This document shows positions 1-8,205 of a stretch of 64,000 nucleotides of DNA, one piece after another (the stretch's first letter is position 1; each line of letters starts with the position of its first letter). Source of the stretch: JAZLIT01 sp045617525 (GTDB lineage: Bacteria > Bacillota > Bacilli > Bacillales_A > Planococcaceae); the NCBI GenBank assembly GCA_045617525.1, contig JAZLIT010000003.1:1-64000 (forward strand). The letters run 5' to 3'. Under the pieces are notes generated by a model. The model saw only the letters and a list, made by a program, of their open reading frames with translations. It was not told where the DNA came from and searched no databases. A program made the translations under genes and the position numbers.

Positions 1-3
1 AAC

Positions 4-32
4 AAAAAAAAGATGCCGATAAATTCGGCATC
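4..32 (-). terminator. Rho-independent terminator of the SET gene
   Basis: An 8-bp perfect inverted repeat (GATGCCGA at 12-19 and TCGGCATC at 25-32, loop of 5) is followed on the minus strand by a run of eight T (the A-run at 4-11). It lies just downstream of the minus-strand SET gene that ends at 39. Confidence 0.85.
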
Positions 33-38
33 TACTTA

Positions 39-419
39 CTATTTCTCTTGATCAAACCAAAGCAGCTCTTGATCTTCTTCATCACCATTATAGTTAATGA
101 GAACTTCCTCGCCAGCTTTAATATCTTTGTATGCAAAGAAATCAAATGTTTGGTTGTCAAAGTTAATTTCATATGTCGCATTTGGTGTATATGAATGGTT
201 AAATAGCATACCGTAGCCTAAAAGCATTGCAGTACGACCAATTCCATATTCAAAAGCATAATCAGCTAAAAGTGTTTTTTCAATATGCTCGTGCTCTTCG
301 TTTGGATACGCAATAACTGGTGCTTCATGTAAAAGCTGACCTTTTGCGATATCGCATTTTGCGAAAACGCCTCTATTGAATTCGCCATCGCTTAATGTTG
401 ATGTTTTAATTTCGATCAT
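39..419 (-). CDS. SET domain-containing protein
   Basis: A 126-residue protein that is almost only a SET domain, the fold of lysine methyltransferases that use S-adenosylmethionine. Visible are the FNHS motif at residues 73-76 (the conserved NHS of SET domains) and the pseudoknot motif AGEEVLINY at 102-110. There are no pre-SET or post-SET cysteine clusters. The ATG at 419 has a good AGGAGA site 6 bases upstream. The gene is alone, with its own terminator, and is divergent from the thioredoxin gene. The family is widespread in Bacillales as short stand-alone proteins; its bacterial substrate is not known to me, so methyltransferase activity is inferred from the fold only. Confidence 0.85.
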   Translation of the reverse strand: MIEIKTSTLSDGEFNRGVFAKCDIAKGQLLHEAPVIAYPNEEHEHIEKTLLADYAFEYGIGRTAMLLGYGMLFNHSYTPNATYEINFDNQTFDFFAYKDIKAGEEVLINYNGDEEDQELLWFDQEK

Positions 420-644
420 GTGTTTCTCCTACTAAACTTTATTTTATTGCTCACTTACTTTACCATTAAATTGCGCCCTATGCTCATTTTATTTCTTTTT
501 AATTGTAAATATACTGAATGAAAGCGCAGTATCTAAGCTCAATATTAAAAATTTTTATTACCATTAAAATTTAAACTATTGATTTACGAGGAATTAAAAT
601 TCAAGTATGCTAAATGTTAGAAATTAAAATTTTGGAGGTTCCAA

Positions 645-959
645 ATGGAAAACTTACAATCTGTTGAGCAATTTGAAGCGTTTAAAAATGATGGAGCTAC
701 CTTATTTATGTTCTCCGCTGACTGGTGTGGCGATTGCCGATTTATCGATCCATTCATGCCTGAAGTAGAAGAGAAATTTTCAGATTTCAGGTTCATCAAA
801 GTGGACCGCGATCAATTCATCGATTTATGCATTGAATTAGGCATTATTGGAATTCCAAGCTTTTTAGCCTATGAAAATGGTGAAGAATTAGGCCGTTTTG
901 TGAGCAAAGACCGTAAAACGCAGGATGAGATTGAAGATTTTATTTCTAACTTAAAATAG
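645..959 (+). CDS. Thioredoxin family protein (WCGDC active site)
   Basis: A 104-residue cytosolic thioredoxin-fold protein. The redox motif WCGDC is at residues 27-31 and the cis-proline is in GIPSF (P71), both in the places expected for a minimal thioredoxin. The active site differs from the WCGPC of TrxA; such WCxDC proteins in Bacillus (YtpP-like) are usually separate from the main thioredoxin. No signal peptide or membrane segment is visible. The start is supported by GGAGG about 7 bases upstream. It is monocistronic, closed by a strong terminator. Thiol-disulfide exchange is the likely activity; the partner is unknown. Confidence 0.85.
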   Translation: MENLQSVEQFEAFKNDGATLFMFSADWCGDCRFIDPFMPEVEEKFSDFRFIKVDRDQFIDLCIELGIIGIPSFLAYENGEELGRFVSKDRKTQDEIEDFISNLK

Positions 960-970
960 CGAGAATTAAG

Positions 971-1005
971 GCATTTAGAATAAACACATTCTAAATGCCT
1001 TTTTT
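971..1005 (+). terminator. Terminator of the thioredoxin gene
   Basis: An 11-bp perfect stem (971-981 with 988-998, loop AAACAC) followed by CTTTTTTT, 11 bases after the stop codon. Confidence 0.9.
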
Positions 1006-1012
1006 ATGCGTT

Positions 1013-1234
1013 TTATTTTCGATTACGTTCATAAAGGTCAATCAATTGCTCGGGCGTCATTCTTTGCACAAGTTCTACGATTAGCTCATATGGATATGGG
1101 CTGGATTTGAAAAGCGAATGCAGCCTTTCCCCATGTTTAATTTCGCCGGTACAACTTTCACATATGCCTACCATTCCTTGCTCAACTGTACGCTCAAATC
1201 CTTTTGGCCAAATCCCTCTAGTCCACGAAATTAA
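1013..1234 (-). pseudogene. Coding-like remnant or small gene directly after the LysE stop
   Basis: The frame of the LysE-type exporter continues open for 73 codons after its TGA at 1235-1237 and stops with TAA at 1013-1015. The reading has a protein-like composition. The centre reads GICESCTGEI followed by ERLHSLF, which resembles the first half of a DksA/TraR zinc ribbon (GICexCGxxI...RLeAlP); the second Cys pair is absent. The only internal ATG is at 1174 and has AAGGA touching it, with no spacer, so it is a poor start; initiated there the product would be 53 residues. It could be a decayed small gene, a short gene with an unusual start, or the tail of a once longer protein. I do not recognise the family with confidence. 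Confidence 0.4.
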
Positions 1235-1858
1235 TCAAACCTTCTCTAGCGCAAGCTTCACACCAAATCCAATTAATACTGATCCAGTTAAGCCTTCCAT
1301 CCATTTTTGCGTTTGTGGTCTATTCATAAATTGACGCACTTGATTAAGAAGTAAAATGTAGACCACAAACCACATTAACGTGAGCACTGTATAGGTAACC
1401 CCCAATATGAAAAATGGAATAAGTGGGCTTTTTGTAGTCTGCACGAATTGCGGTAAAAAGGTAAGAAAAAATACAGCTACCTTTGGATTTAAAAGGTTTG
1501 TGAAAAAGCCCTGCATAAAGCTGGAGGATGCCTTTTCATCCGGAATTGCATCAACAGTTGGTGCCTTACGCTTTTTGAGAGCAATGAGCGTTTTTACGCC
1601 TAAATACACGAGGTAAACTGCACCAATATATTTGATTATTGTAAATAAAAGAGCTGACTTCACGATAACTGCCGATAGTCCGAATACGGCAGCACTTGTA
1701 TGTATCATCAGGGCACAAAGTGTTCCCATCATCGTTTTCAATCCTGCCTGTTTACTAATTGTTAACGTATTTTTTGTGACGATCGCTGTGTCTGGACCTG
1801 GTAAGATAATTAGCATAATACACATAAAAATAAATAGAAAATAGTTATCCATAAGCAC
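1235..1858 (-). CDS. LysE/RhtB family amino-acid exporter
   Basis: A 207-residue integral membrane protein of the LysE/RhtB family, which export amino acids or related compounds by proton exchange. About six hydrophobic segments are visible, with the family hallmark PGPD near residue 20 (in LPGPDTAIV), and a central charged loop (ALKKRKAPTVDAIPDEK). Length is typical (200-210). The second Met (MDNYFLF) is an alternative start: GGGGAGAGGTGC ends just before the first ATG, so the exact start is not certain. The frame stays open beyond its stop (see 1013-1234). The substrate cannot be told from sequence. Confidence 0.85.
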   Translation of the reverse strand: MLMDNYFLFIFMCIMLIILPGPDTAIVTKNTLTISKQAGLKTMMGTLCALMIHTSAAVFGLSAVIVKSALLFTIIKYIGAVYLVYLGVKTLIALKKRKAPTVDAIPDEKASSSFMQGFFTNLLNPKVAVFFLTFLPQFVQTTKSPLIPFFILGVTYTVLTLMWFVVYILLLNQVRQFMNRPQTQKWMEGLTGSVLIGFGVKLALEKV

Positions 1859-2009
1859 CTCTCCCCTTGAAGTGAGATAATTTTACAGAAAATTCTATAT
1901 TTTTACAAGACCAAAATTACTTACATGAAAATATAACTTCCAATCCCTAAAACAAATGATTATAATGAACAAAAAGTGTAATATTACACTGAACCAAAGA
2001 GGTGTGCAG

Positions 2010-2687
2010 ATGAAACCAACTAAACGGATTGTAGCAATTACATTAATAATATTGATAGCGTGCCTATTAATGGGCATAGTAGATGCATGGATTCAACCTG
2101 ATTATTTTGTGAAATCAGTCATTAAAATCAGCCTTTTCCTTGCCTTACCGATTCTTTATATTGCCTGTTCTAAAGATAGTGACCTATTAGCTTTTTTAAA
2201 ACCGAATGCAAAAGGGCTACGTGGTGCACTTGTTCTCGGAGTTTGTGTATATGGCGTAGTTGTGGCTGCCTATGCCTTATTTAAAGATGTTTTCGATTTT
2301 TCAGGAATTACTTCATCATTAACTGGAGATATTGGGGTCACAAAGGATAACTTCGTGTTCGTGGCACTGTACATTTCGTTTGTAAATTCATTTTTAGAGG
2401 AATTTTTCTTCCGGGGTTTTGCCTTTTTAACGTTATTACAATTAACTTCTCGTAAATTCGCTTATTTCTTTAGCGCTGGGGTGTTTGCACTTTATCATAT
2501 TGCCATGATGATTGGATGGTTTTCATTGTCGTTATTTTTAATAACGATGGTAGCACTTGTCATTAGTGGCCTACTTTTCAACTATTTAAATGAAAAGCAT
2601 CACAACATTTATACATCTTGGATTGTGCATATGTTTGGGAACTTTGGCATTAATACAATAGGATTTATACTTTTCGGGATCATTTAA
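2010..2687 (+). CDS. CPBP family intramembrane metalloprotease
   Basis: A 225-residue multi-spanning protein of the CPBP (CaaX protease/bacteriocin-processing, Abi) family. The three family motifs are present: EExxxR at residues 130-135 (EEFFFR), His163 in YHIA, and HxxxN at 207-211. Six to eight hydrophobic segments surround them. An in-frame ATG exists at 1956, but the ATG at 2010 is preceded by AGAGGTG at 7 bases and directly begins a Lys/Arg-flanked first membrane helix, so it is chosen. The family includes bacteriocin self-immunity proteins and prenyl-CaaX-like proteases; no bacteriocin gene is adjacent, so the substrate is unknown. Confidence 0.85.
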   Translation: MKPTKRIVAITLIILIACLLMGIVDAWIQPDYFVKSVIKISLFLALPILYIACSKDSDLLAFLKPNAKGLRGALVLGVCVYGVVVAAYALFKDVFDFSGITSSLTGDIGVTKDNFVFVALYISFVNSFLEEFFFRGFAFLTLLQLTSRKFAYFFSAGVFALYHIAMMIGWFSLSLFLITMVALVISGLLFNYLNEKHHNIYTSWIVHMFGNFGINTIGFILFGII

Positions 2688-2693
2688 TGCCAC

Positions 2694-2728
2694 AAAAAAG
2701 AGCACAACCAATTGCTTTTGTTGTGCTC
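2694..2728 (-). terminator. Terminator between convergent genes
   Basis: A 9-bp stem GAGCACAAC/GTTGTGCTC (2700-2708 with 2720-2728); the A-run at 2694-2699 gives a T-run on the minus strand, so it serves mainly the ATP-grasp gene. Confidence 0.8.
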
Positions 2729-2739
2729 CTATAGTTCAA

Positions 2740-3678
2740 TTAAATTTTTGCTAATTCCTGCCCTAAATGCTTCGCTAGCTCCAGCATATTAAAATGCCCT
2801 GCTTCTTCCTCTGCATCCGAGTTGTAATTAGTATTAGTATTGACGTCATATGTGTAAACTGTGCCGTCTTCGTCCACCACAAATTCAATTCCAGCAACAT
2901 GGACTTCATTTGCCTTTAAGAAATTTTGGTAGCGCTCGATTAAATCGGTACGCGGATTGTCTACAATGCGGAACTTCATATTGTCTTTCGGTTCTTCACC
3001 TACCGGACAGAATAAATCCCCGATTTGACACGCATCTGCTGGGCAAAGTTCAAAGCCTTCCGATGTATCTACACGTACTGAATATTGATACTTACCGCCA
3101 ATAAATTCAACGCGAGTAATTGATTGATCAGGTGACTTAATATATTGCTGCACAAGCGTAATACCATCAACAGGCTCCTCAAATGTTGGCCCGTCTAAGT
3201 ATTCATGCAAGGCTTCAAGTGAATAAAACAATTGAACACCAAGCCCTTTACCTGCACGATTATGCTTTGTGATGAACGGTTTCGTCCCTAATTGCTTTGC
3301 TGCTTCTACAATTTGCGCCTTGCCAACTGCCGCCACTGTTTTCGGCACGCGAACACCATGCTTTTCTAATTGCGTATATTGCTTAACCTTGCTAAGCTCT
3401 AAACGAAGTGCATTGCTGCCATTTAATACTTTGCGCCCGTAAAATTCAAGCCAATCAAGGACAGCACCAGTTAACTCTGGTGCATAACGGTGGTCACGTG
3501 TATGTGATGATGCACTCATTCGGTTATAATAAACACCCTCTGGCGGTGCTTCATTTAAATTTACGGTACCTTCATCTAGGTGCCACGTTTCAAACGGTAA
3601 ATTAAGCTCTGCTAAACGCTTGGTTAAATGTCTTGTCCAATCATCATTCTCATGAATTACATAAATTTTCTTCGTCAT
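2740..3678 (-). CDS. RimK-like ATP-grasp domain protein
   Basis: A 312-residue soluble protein with an ATP-grasp fold. After a pre-ATP-grasp region, the lysine/glycine-rich ATP-binding segment KPFITKHNRAGKGLGV is at 134-149, and the C-terminal metal-binding acid/asparagine strand is seen in YTYDVNTNTNYN near residues 273-284. This DxNxNxN pattern is typical of RimK/glutathione-synthetase-like ligases, which join a carboxylate to an amine through an acyl phosphate. The gene is alone with its own terminator. The substrates are not indicated by the neighbours, so the reaction is left open. Confidence 0.8.
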   Translation of the reverse strand: MTKKIYVIHENDDWTRHLTKRLAELNLPFETWHLDEGTVNLNEAPPEGVYYNRMSASSHTRDHRYAPELTGAVLDWLEFYGRKVLNGSNALRLELSKVKQYTQLEKHGVRVPKTVAAVGKAQIVEAAKQLGTKPFITKHNRAGKGLGVQLFYSLEALHEYLDGPTFEEPVDGITLVQQYIKSPDQSITRVEFIGGKYQYSVRVDTSEGFELCPADACQIGDLFCPVGEEPKDNMKFRIVDNPRTDLIERYQNFLKANEVHVAGIEFVVDEDGTVYTYDVNTNTNYNSDAEEEAGHFNMLELAKHLGQELAKI

Positions 3679-3839
3679 TTTTAATCGCTCCCAATGTACA
3701 ATTTATTAAAACGTACTATATCACTATGATTATAAGGGAAACCTTAACGCTCGTATAGCATTTTTCGATGCGTATCAATTTCACAAATCCACCAAAATAG
3801 ATTATACTTAATAAATATTGATATAAAGGAGGAGTTTTT

Positions 3840-4034
3840 ATGTCAGAGAATACACAATCTGAAGCTCCAAAAAAGAAATTAAGCTTGCAGGAAATTATGC
3901 AACAGCAATTAGAAGCGAAAAAAAACAAAGCAAATGGCGGTAAAGGTTCAGCTAAAGGCGACCTATCAACAAAAAAATTAACGAGCCAACAACCAAAACC
4001 AACTAGTAACACACGTCGTAAAATGGGCGTTTAA
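3840..4034 (+). CDS. Small lysine-rich hypothetical protein
   Basis: A 64-residue, very basic, low-complexity protein (many K, Q, S, G, T) with a short predicted helix (LSLQEIMQQQLEAKK) and an unstructured C-terminal half ending in RRKMGV. AAAGGAGGAG stands 6 bases before the ATG, one of the strongest ribosome binding sites in the window, and a strong terminator follows, so expression is well supported. No signal peptide or membrane segment. I do not recognise a family; nucleic-acid binding is possible from charge alone. Confidence 0.8.
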   Translation: MSENTQSEAPKKKLSLQEIMQQQLEAKKNKANGGKGSAKGDLSTKKLTSQQPKPTSNTRRKMGV

Positions 4035-4056
4035 TCGCTCACTTCTGACATTTGAA

Positions 4057-4094
4057 AATCCTTCTGAACTTATTTGTTCAGAAGGATTTTTATT
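4057..4094 (+). terminator. Terminator of the small basic protein gene
   Basis: A perfect 13-bp stem (4057-4069 with 4076-4088, loop TTATTT) followed by TTTATTT. Confidence 0.9.
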
Positions 4095-4212
4095 TGTGAT
4101 CACATAATATTTTAATGACAATTCCGATAAATGGAATTATTCTATTTTAAAGGGGATATGAATTTCGTTATTAGCATCTATAAGACCCTTTTTATAAAGG
4201 AGCCTATCAAAC

Positions 4213-5022
4213 ATGAATAAACAAGTCCAACAATTTATCGAAAACTACAATCTTTTCCATAACGATACAATTCAACAAACGCAATTACAGCACCGTTTCG
4301 CATTAGTCGAGGCATTTAAAATCGAGCCTGGCATGCGCGTGCTTGAAATTGGCTGTGGTCAAGGCGATACAACGGTCATTTTAGCCGATGCAGTTGGTGC
4401 TACAGGTTCCGTTGTCGCAATCGACATTGCTTCACCTGAATATGGCGCACCTTTCACATTAGGTCAAGCCCAACAGCGTATCCTAGAATCACCTCTTGGC
4501 GAGCGCATCTCCTTTTACCTTGAAACAGATTTCTTGGAATTTGAAATGGATGGAGTATTTGATGCCATCGTACTTTCACATTGCTCATGGTATTTCTCAA
4601 GTGCTGAGCAATTAAGTGCCTATTTTAAAAAAATGCATGCTTCATCAAAGCGCATTTGCTTCGCCGAGTGGGATTTAGCTTTTACTGATATCGCACAGCG
4701 TAGCCATTTCTGTGCTGTTTCCATTTTAGCGCTGCACTCACAATTCGTTGAAAATGACAGTAACATCCAAAATATCTTTGGCAAAACAAAAATTACTGAG
4801 CTTGCTGCAGACGCAGGCTTCACTTTAAAATCCAATCTCGTTGTGGATGCAAGTTTCCTGCAAGATGGTGCATGGGAAAAGGACTATGCGAATTACATCA
4901 AAGCTAAATTCACAGCGGCACCTGCTGCCATCCAATCACTCGTGTCAACATTTTATGAAGTGATGAACAGCGTGAAAGAAGAAAATTCTTTAAATAGCTT
5001 TGTTTTATTATTTGAAGCGTAA
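4213..5022 (+). CDS. Class I SAM-dependent methyltransferase
   Basis: A 269-residue soluble protein. Motif I of class I methyltransferases, VLEIGCGQGDTT, lies at residues 43-54, followed by an acidic strand end (VVAIDIASPEYG) that should hold the ribose hydroxyls of S-adenosylmethionine, and by motif IV-like DAIVLSHCSWYF. The rest of the chain is helical and has no recognised accessory domain. AAAGGAG about 8 bases before the ATG supports the start. It stands alone with its own terminator. The methyl acceptor is unknown; small-molecule methylation is more likely than nucleic-acid methylation because no NPPY-type motif is present. Confidence 0.85.
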   Translation: MNKQVQQFIENYNLFHNDTIQQTQLQHRFALVEAFKIEPGMRVLEIGCGQGDTTVILADAVGATGSVVAIDIASPEYGAPFTLGQAQQRILESPLGERISFYLETDFLEFEMDGVFDAIVLSHCSWYFSSAEQLSAYFKKMHASSKRICFAEWDLAFTDIAQRSHFCAVSILALHSQFVENDSNIQNIFGKTKITELAADAGFTLKSNLVVDASFLQDGAWEKDYANYIKAKFTAAPAAIQSLVSTFYEVMNSVKEENSLNSFVLLFEA

Positions 5023-5035
5023 GTAAGACCATTGT

Positions 5036-5067
5036 GAACCTCAGCTTAACGTTGAGGTTCATTTTTT
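5036..5067 (+). terminator. Terminator of the methyltransferase gene
   Basis: An 8-bp stem GAACCTCA/TGAGGTTC (5036-5043 with 5053-5060) followed by ATTTTTT. Confidence 0.85.
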
Positions 5068-5132
5068 ATGTAGCGTAAATCGTCTCCATTCAATTCCGCT
5101 TGGTTGACACCATTCATTTCAGCCACTAGTGT

Positions 5133-5870
5133 TTATTCTTCCTCATCTTCCTTAAACAGCTCGCGCAGCATTTTCTCTCGATTCCCTAAGAAATAGGATG
5201 TAACCTGATAATGACTTGTCTGCTCGTAATCTACCTCTTCAATGGCATCTCCATCAAAGCTGTAAATTTGCGCATTTGGAAATGCTAACAATATCGGTGA
5301 GTGCGTGGCAATTATGAATTGCACATTTCTTTCGCTCGTTAAATCATGCAAAATCCGCAAAAAAGCTAATTGACGAGATGGCGATAGCGCAGCCTCGGGT
5401 TCGTCTAATAAATAAATGGCATTGCCCTTAAAACGATTTGCAAATAATGAGAAAAATGACTCCCCATGTGATTGCTCATGTAGCGACTTTCCACCATATG
5501 CACGATACCCTGTTGTATCCGTTTGATCCAAATGGGAGGCAAACGAGAAAAACGTCTCAGCGCGTAAAAAGAATCCCTCTGTAACTTTTGGCAACCAAGC
5601 TAATCGAATCGATTCAGCTAGGTCAGATTCAGACGCATGGACCTCGTAAGCCTGATAATTCTGTTTGCTACCACCTGCTGTATTAAAGCCAATATTATCA
5701 GCAATTGCCTCAAGTAACGTCGATTTTCCCGCTCCATTTTCACCTACAAAAAAAGTAATCGCCCCGTCGAAATAGAGCTTATTTAAATTTTGAATTGCTG
5801 GAATCGTATACGGATATTGCGTATTATCTTCTATACGATCTCGCATAATCTCTACACTTCTTAAAAACAT
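5133..5870 (-). CDS. AAA family ATPase (ABC-type, COG3910-like)
   Basis: A 245-residue stand-alone ABC-type ATPase without membrane partner. Walker A GENGAGKST is at 43-51, a signature-like SHGES at 134-138, Walker B LLDEPEAALS at 154-163 and the H-loop ATHS at 188-191; the order and spacing fit a complete nucleotide-binding domain. The frame is open 22 codons further upstream, but the ATG at 5870 has GAAGGGA about 10 bases before it and begins the conserved part, so it is chosen. These short ATPases are often annotated as transporter subunits, yet they resemble the RecF/SMC-like group. Function unknown. A terminator of the upstream ABC permease separates the two units. Confidence 0.75.
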   Translation of the reverse strand: MFLRSVEIMRDRIEDNTQYPYTIPAIQNLNKLYFDGAITFFVGENGAGKSTLLEAIADNIGFNTAGGSKQNYQAYEVHASESDLAESIRLAWLPKVTEGFFLRAETFFSFASHLDQTDTTGYRAYGGKSLHEQSHGESFFSLFANRFKGNAIYLLDEPEAALSPSRQLAFLRILHDLTSERNVQFIIATHSPILLAFPNAQIYSFDGDAIEEVDYEQTSHYQVTSYFLGNREKMLRELFKEDEEE

Positions 5871-5907
5871 ACACGCTCGTCCCTTCACTCTTAAATCGAA
5901 TCTAATT

Positions 5908-5941
5908 AAAAATGCTATTTGGCCCAAAGAGACCAAATAGC
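5908..5941 (-). terminator. Terminator of the ABC exporter operon
   Basis: A 9-bp perfect stem GCTATTTGG/CCAAATAGC (5914-5922 with 5933-5941); on the minus strand it is followed by a T-run, ten bases after the permease stop. Confidence 0.8.
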
Positions 5942-5950
5942 ATTTTTAGA

Positions 5951-7186
5951 TCAAGTTGTAAATTTAAATACTGATTTAATCTTTTGTATGATACCACCTG
6001 AAGCATATGTTAAAACACTGCGCTTATACATGGAAATCGTCACGAAATACATCACAACAACAGTAACCACTAATATTGCTAAGCTTAACAATGGCTCATA
6101 TGCAGCTAAATCCGTAGCACCAATTCGCATTGGCATTACCATACCTGAAGAGAACGGAATATATGAGAATACTTTAATTAATAAAGTATCAGGATTCGAT
6201 AACCCAGTAGCCATTACGTAGAAACCGATTATCGTCACCATAAGTGCTGGTGTCATTACTTGCCCCGCCTCTTCTACTTTCGACACAAGTGAACCAAATA
6301 ATGCCCCGACAATTAAGAATAAAATCAACGTTGCGAATAAGAACGCCACAATATATAATATATAAATTAGCGAAAGCTCATTTATGACATCCACGAATGA
6401 ATCCCATAGTTCGCCGCCTTTTGTGAATTTCACTAAGGCGAATAATGCCAGTATCATAAATCCAAATTGCGTCAGGGCTAAAGCGATTACCCCTGCAATT
6501 TTTGCCTTAAAATGTGTTTCAGGTCGCACACTTACAAGCAACATTTCAAGTGCACGCGAGCCTTTTTCAGATGCGATATCCGTTGTAATCATTGATAAAT
6601 AAGTGATTACGAAGATGTAAATTAAGAAGCCTGAAACATAAGCTACCATCATCCCTGCTGCTTTTTGAACTGATGTTTTGCCATCATCTACTTGCTTATT
6701 CAACGTGTTCTCTGTAATAATTGGCGTAGTATCAAGTAAGATTTTCGTTTGCTCTTCTGTTAAATTAACTTTACCCATTGCAAAAAATTGACCCGAATTT
6801 AAAATTGCATTTTGAATTTGTGTTTGCATATTTAATTTCAAAGACTCAACAGATGTAATTGTTGCAGCGAGCTTATTTGAATCCTCAGTCAGTGTTACAA
6901 TCGCTAAATAGTCGCCGTCCTCAAGCTGTTCCTCAAGTTCTGCTCCTCCCGATTGCTCCACCCATTTTAACTTATCTGTATCCACAAAACTCGCTTGCAA
7001 AGAAATATCTGTTTCATTCACAACCGCGATTTGATCAAAGCTATCATCGCTAAATAGTGCCTTAATATCTGACCAAAACAGCACTGCTGCAATGATGCCA
7101 ACGTAAAATAACGTCATTAAAATGAATGATTTTGATTTTAATTTATCTTTATAAAGCTTCTTTACTAAAATCATAAATTTAGACAT
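5951..7186 (-). CDS. yhaP: ABC-2 type exporter permease (YhaP/NatB-like)
   Basis: A 411-residue membrane protein: one N-terminal membrane helix, a large extracytoplasmic domain (roughly residues 45-170), and about five to six helices in the C-terminal half, the layout of ABC-2 permeases such as YhaP and NatB. Length matches YhaP (about 419) better than NatB (about 386). The frame has a GTG at 7195 inside the end of the ATPase gene; the ATG at 7186 overlaps the ATPase stop by 8 bases (ATGTCTAA) with GTAGGTG upstream, so translational coupling is likely. With the ATPase it should form an efflux pump; the B. subtilis NatAB pair exports sodium, but the YhaQP substrate is not settled. Confidence 0.8.
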   Translation of the reverse strand: MSKFMILVKKLYKDKLKSKSFILMTLFYVGIIAAVLFWSDIKALFSDDSFDQIAVVNETDISLQASFVDTDKLKWVEQSGGAELEEQLEDGDYLAIVTLTEDSNKLAATITSVESLKLNMQTQIQNAILNSGQFFAMGKVNLTEEQTKILLDTTPIITENTLNKQVDDGKTSVQKAAGMMVAYVSGFLIYIFVITYLSMITTDIASEKGSRALEMLLVSVRPETHFKAKIAGVIALALTQFGFMILALFALVKFTKGGELWDSFVDVINELSLIYILYIVAFLFATLILFLIVGALFGSLVSKVEEAGQVMTPALMVTIIGFYVMATGLSNPDTLLIKVFSYIPFSSGMVMPMRIGATDLAAYEPLLSLAILVVTVVVMYFVTISMYKRSVLTYASGGIIQKIKSVFKFTT

Positions 7187-8078
7187 TTTGTGCACCTACT
7201 TTATCTTTAAAGATTTCATCTAATGACAAATAATCTAAGCTAAATTTCTCAATATACGTACCATTGCTGACCGCATCAAATATCGGCTGTGCATAACTTT
7301 CATCTGCTAGCGTTAGAATTAGCTGATCCTTATCCTGCTTCACAGAAATAACCCCCGTCATCTTTTCTAATTGCTCGACCGGAATTTCTGTACGCAACGC
7401 TAGCTTAATTTTGCCATATTGCTTTTTCAAATCCACTAATGAACCAGAGAATAACGTTTCACCTCGTTTTAATAAACAAAGGTGATCGCAAAGCTCCTCA
7501 ACATTGTCCATTTGGTGACTTGAGAATAAAATGGTCATTCCCTGGTCACGTAGGTGTAAGATTGCCTTTTTCAATAAATCCATATTTACTGGATCTAGCC
7601 CACTAAATGGCTCATCCAAAATTAAAAACTTTGGATTATGTAGAAAACTCGCGATTAGCTGAACCTTTTGCTGATTCCCTTTAGATAATGTCTCAGCCTT
7701 GTCATGGCGTTTTTCTTCTAATTCAAAACGAGAAATCCAAAAGTCAATAACCTCTTTTAGCTCAGCTCGCTTCATTCCGCGCAGCTCTCCAAAGAAATAT
7801 AGCTGATCCTCTACCTTCATTTGCGGGAAAATCCCACGTTCTTCCGGTAAATAGCCCAATATATCACGATCGATTTTCTTGATTGGCTGCCCTTCCCAAG
7901 TAATTACGCCATCCGTTGTTTCCTGTAAATCTAAAATCATACGGAAAGTCGTTGTTTTACCTGCACCATTTTGCCCTATAAGGCCAAAAATCTCACCTTT
8001 TTCAATTGTGAAACTTAAATTATGTACTGCCACAAACTCTTTATACTTCTTCGTGACATTTTGTATTTTAAGTGTCAT
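7179..8078 (-). CDS. yhaQ: ABC transporter ATP-binding protein (YhaQ/NatA-like)
   Basis: A 299-residue ATPase. Walker A GQNGAGKTT is at 35-43, the signature appears as LSKGNQQKV at 131-139 and Walker B as FLILDEP at 151-157. The LSKGNQQK form and the C-terminal ~80-residue extension are typical of the NatA/YhaQ drug- and sodium-export group; B. subtilis YhaQ has 298 residues. AGGAGG lies 7 bases before the ATG. It is the first gene of the exporter operon and overlaps the permease gene, so both subunits are expected in fixed ratio at the membrane. Confidence 0.85.
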   Translation of the reverse strand: MTLKIQNVTKKYKEFVAVHNLSFTIEKGEIFGLIGQNGAGKTTTFRMILDLQETTDGVITWEGQPIKKIDRDILGYLPEERGIFPQMKVEDQLYFFGELRGMKRAELKEVIDFWISRFELEEKRHDKAETLSKGNQQKVQLIASFLHNPKFLILDEPFSGLDPVNMDLLKKAILHLRDQGMTILFSSHQMDNVEELCDHLCLLKRGETLFSGSLVDLKKQYGKIKLALRTEIPVEQLEKMTGVISVKQDKDQLILTLADESYAQPIFDAVSNGTYIEKFSLDYLSLDEIFKDKVGAQNV

Positions 8079-8145
8079 TTTTCGATGCCTCCTTTTTTTC
8101 TTATAATTAGTTTACTATAAAATATGGAAAAAGTTTCAATAAAAG

Positions 8146-8188
8146 TAAAAAAACATCTACAAAACAGAAATTCACGTCTTATAGATGT
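8146..8188 (-). terminator. Probable terminator of the amidase gene
   Basis: A 7-bp stem ACATCTA/TAGATGT (8153-8159 with 8182-8188) with a long 22-base loop and an A-run (minus-strand T-run) beside it. Weaker than the other terminators here. Confidence 0.45.
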
Positions 8189-8205
8189 CATTTCAATATT
8201 TAATT

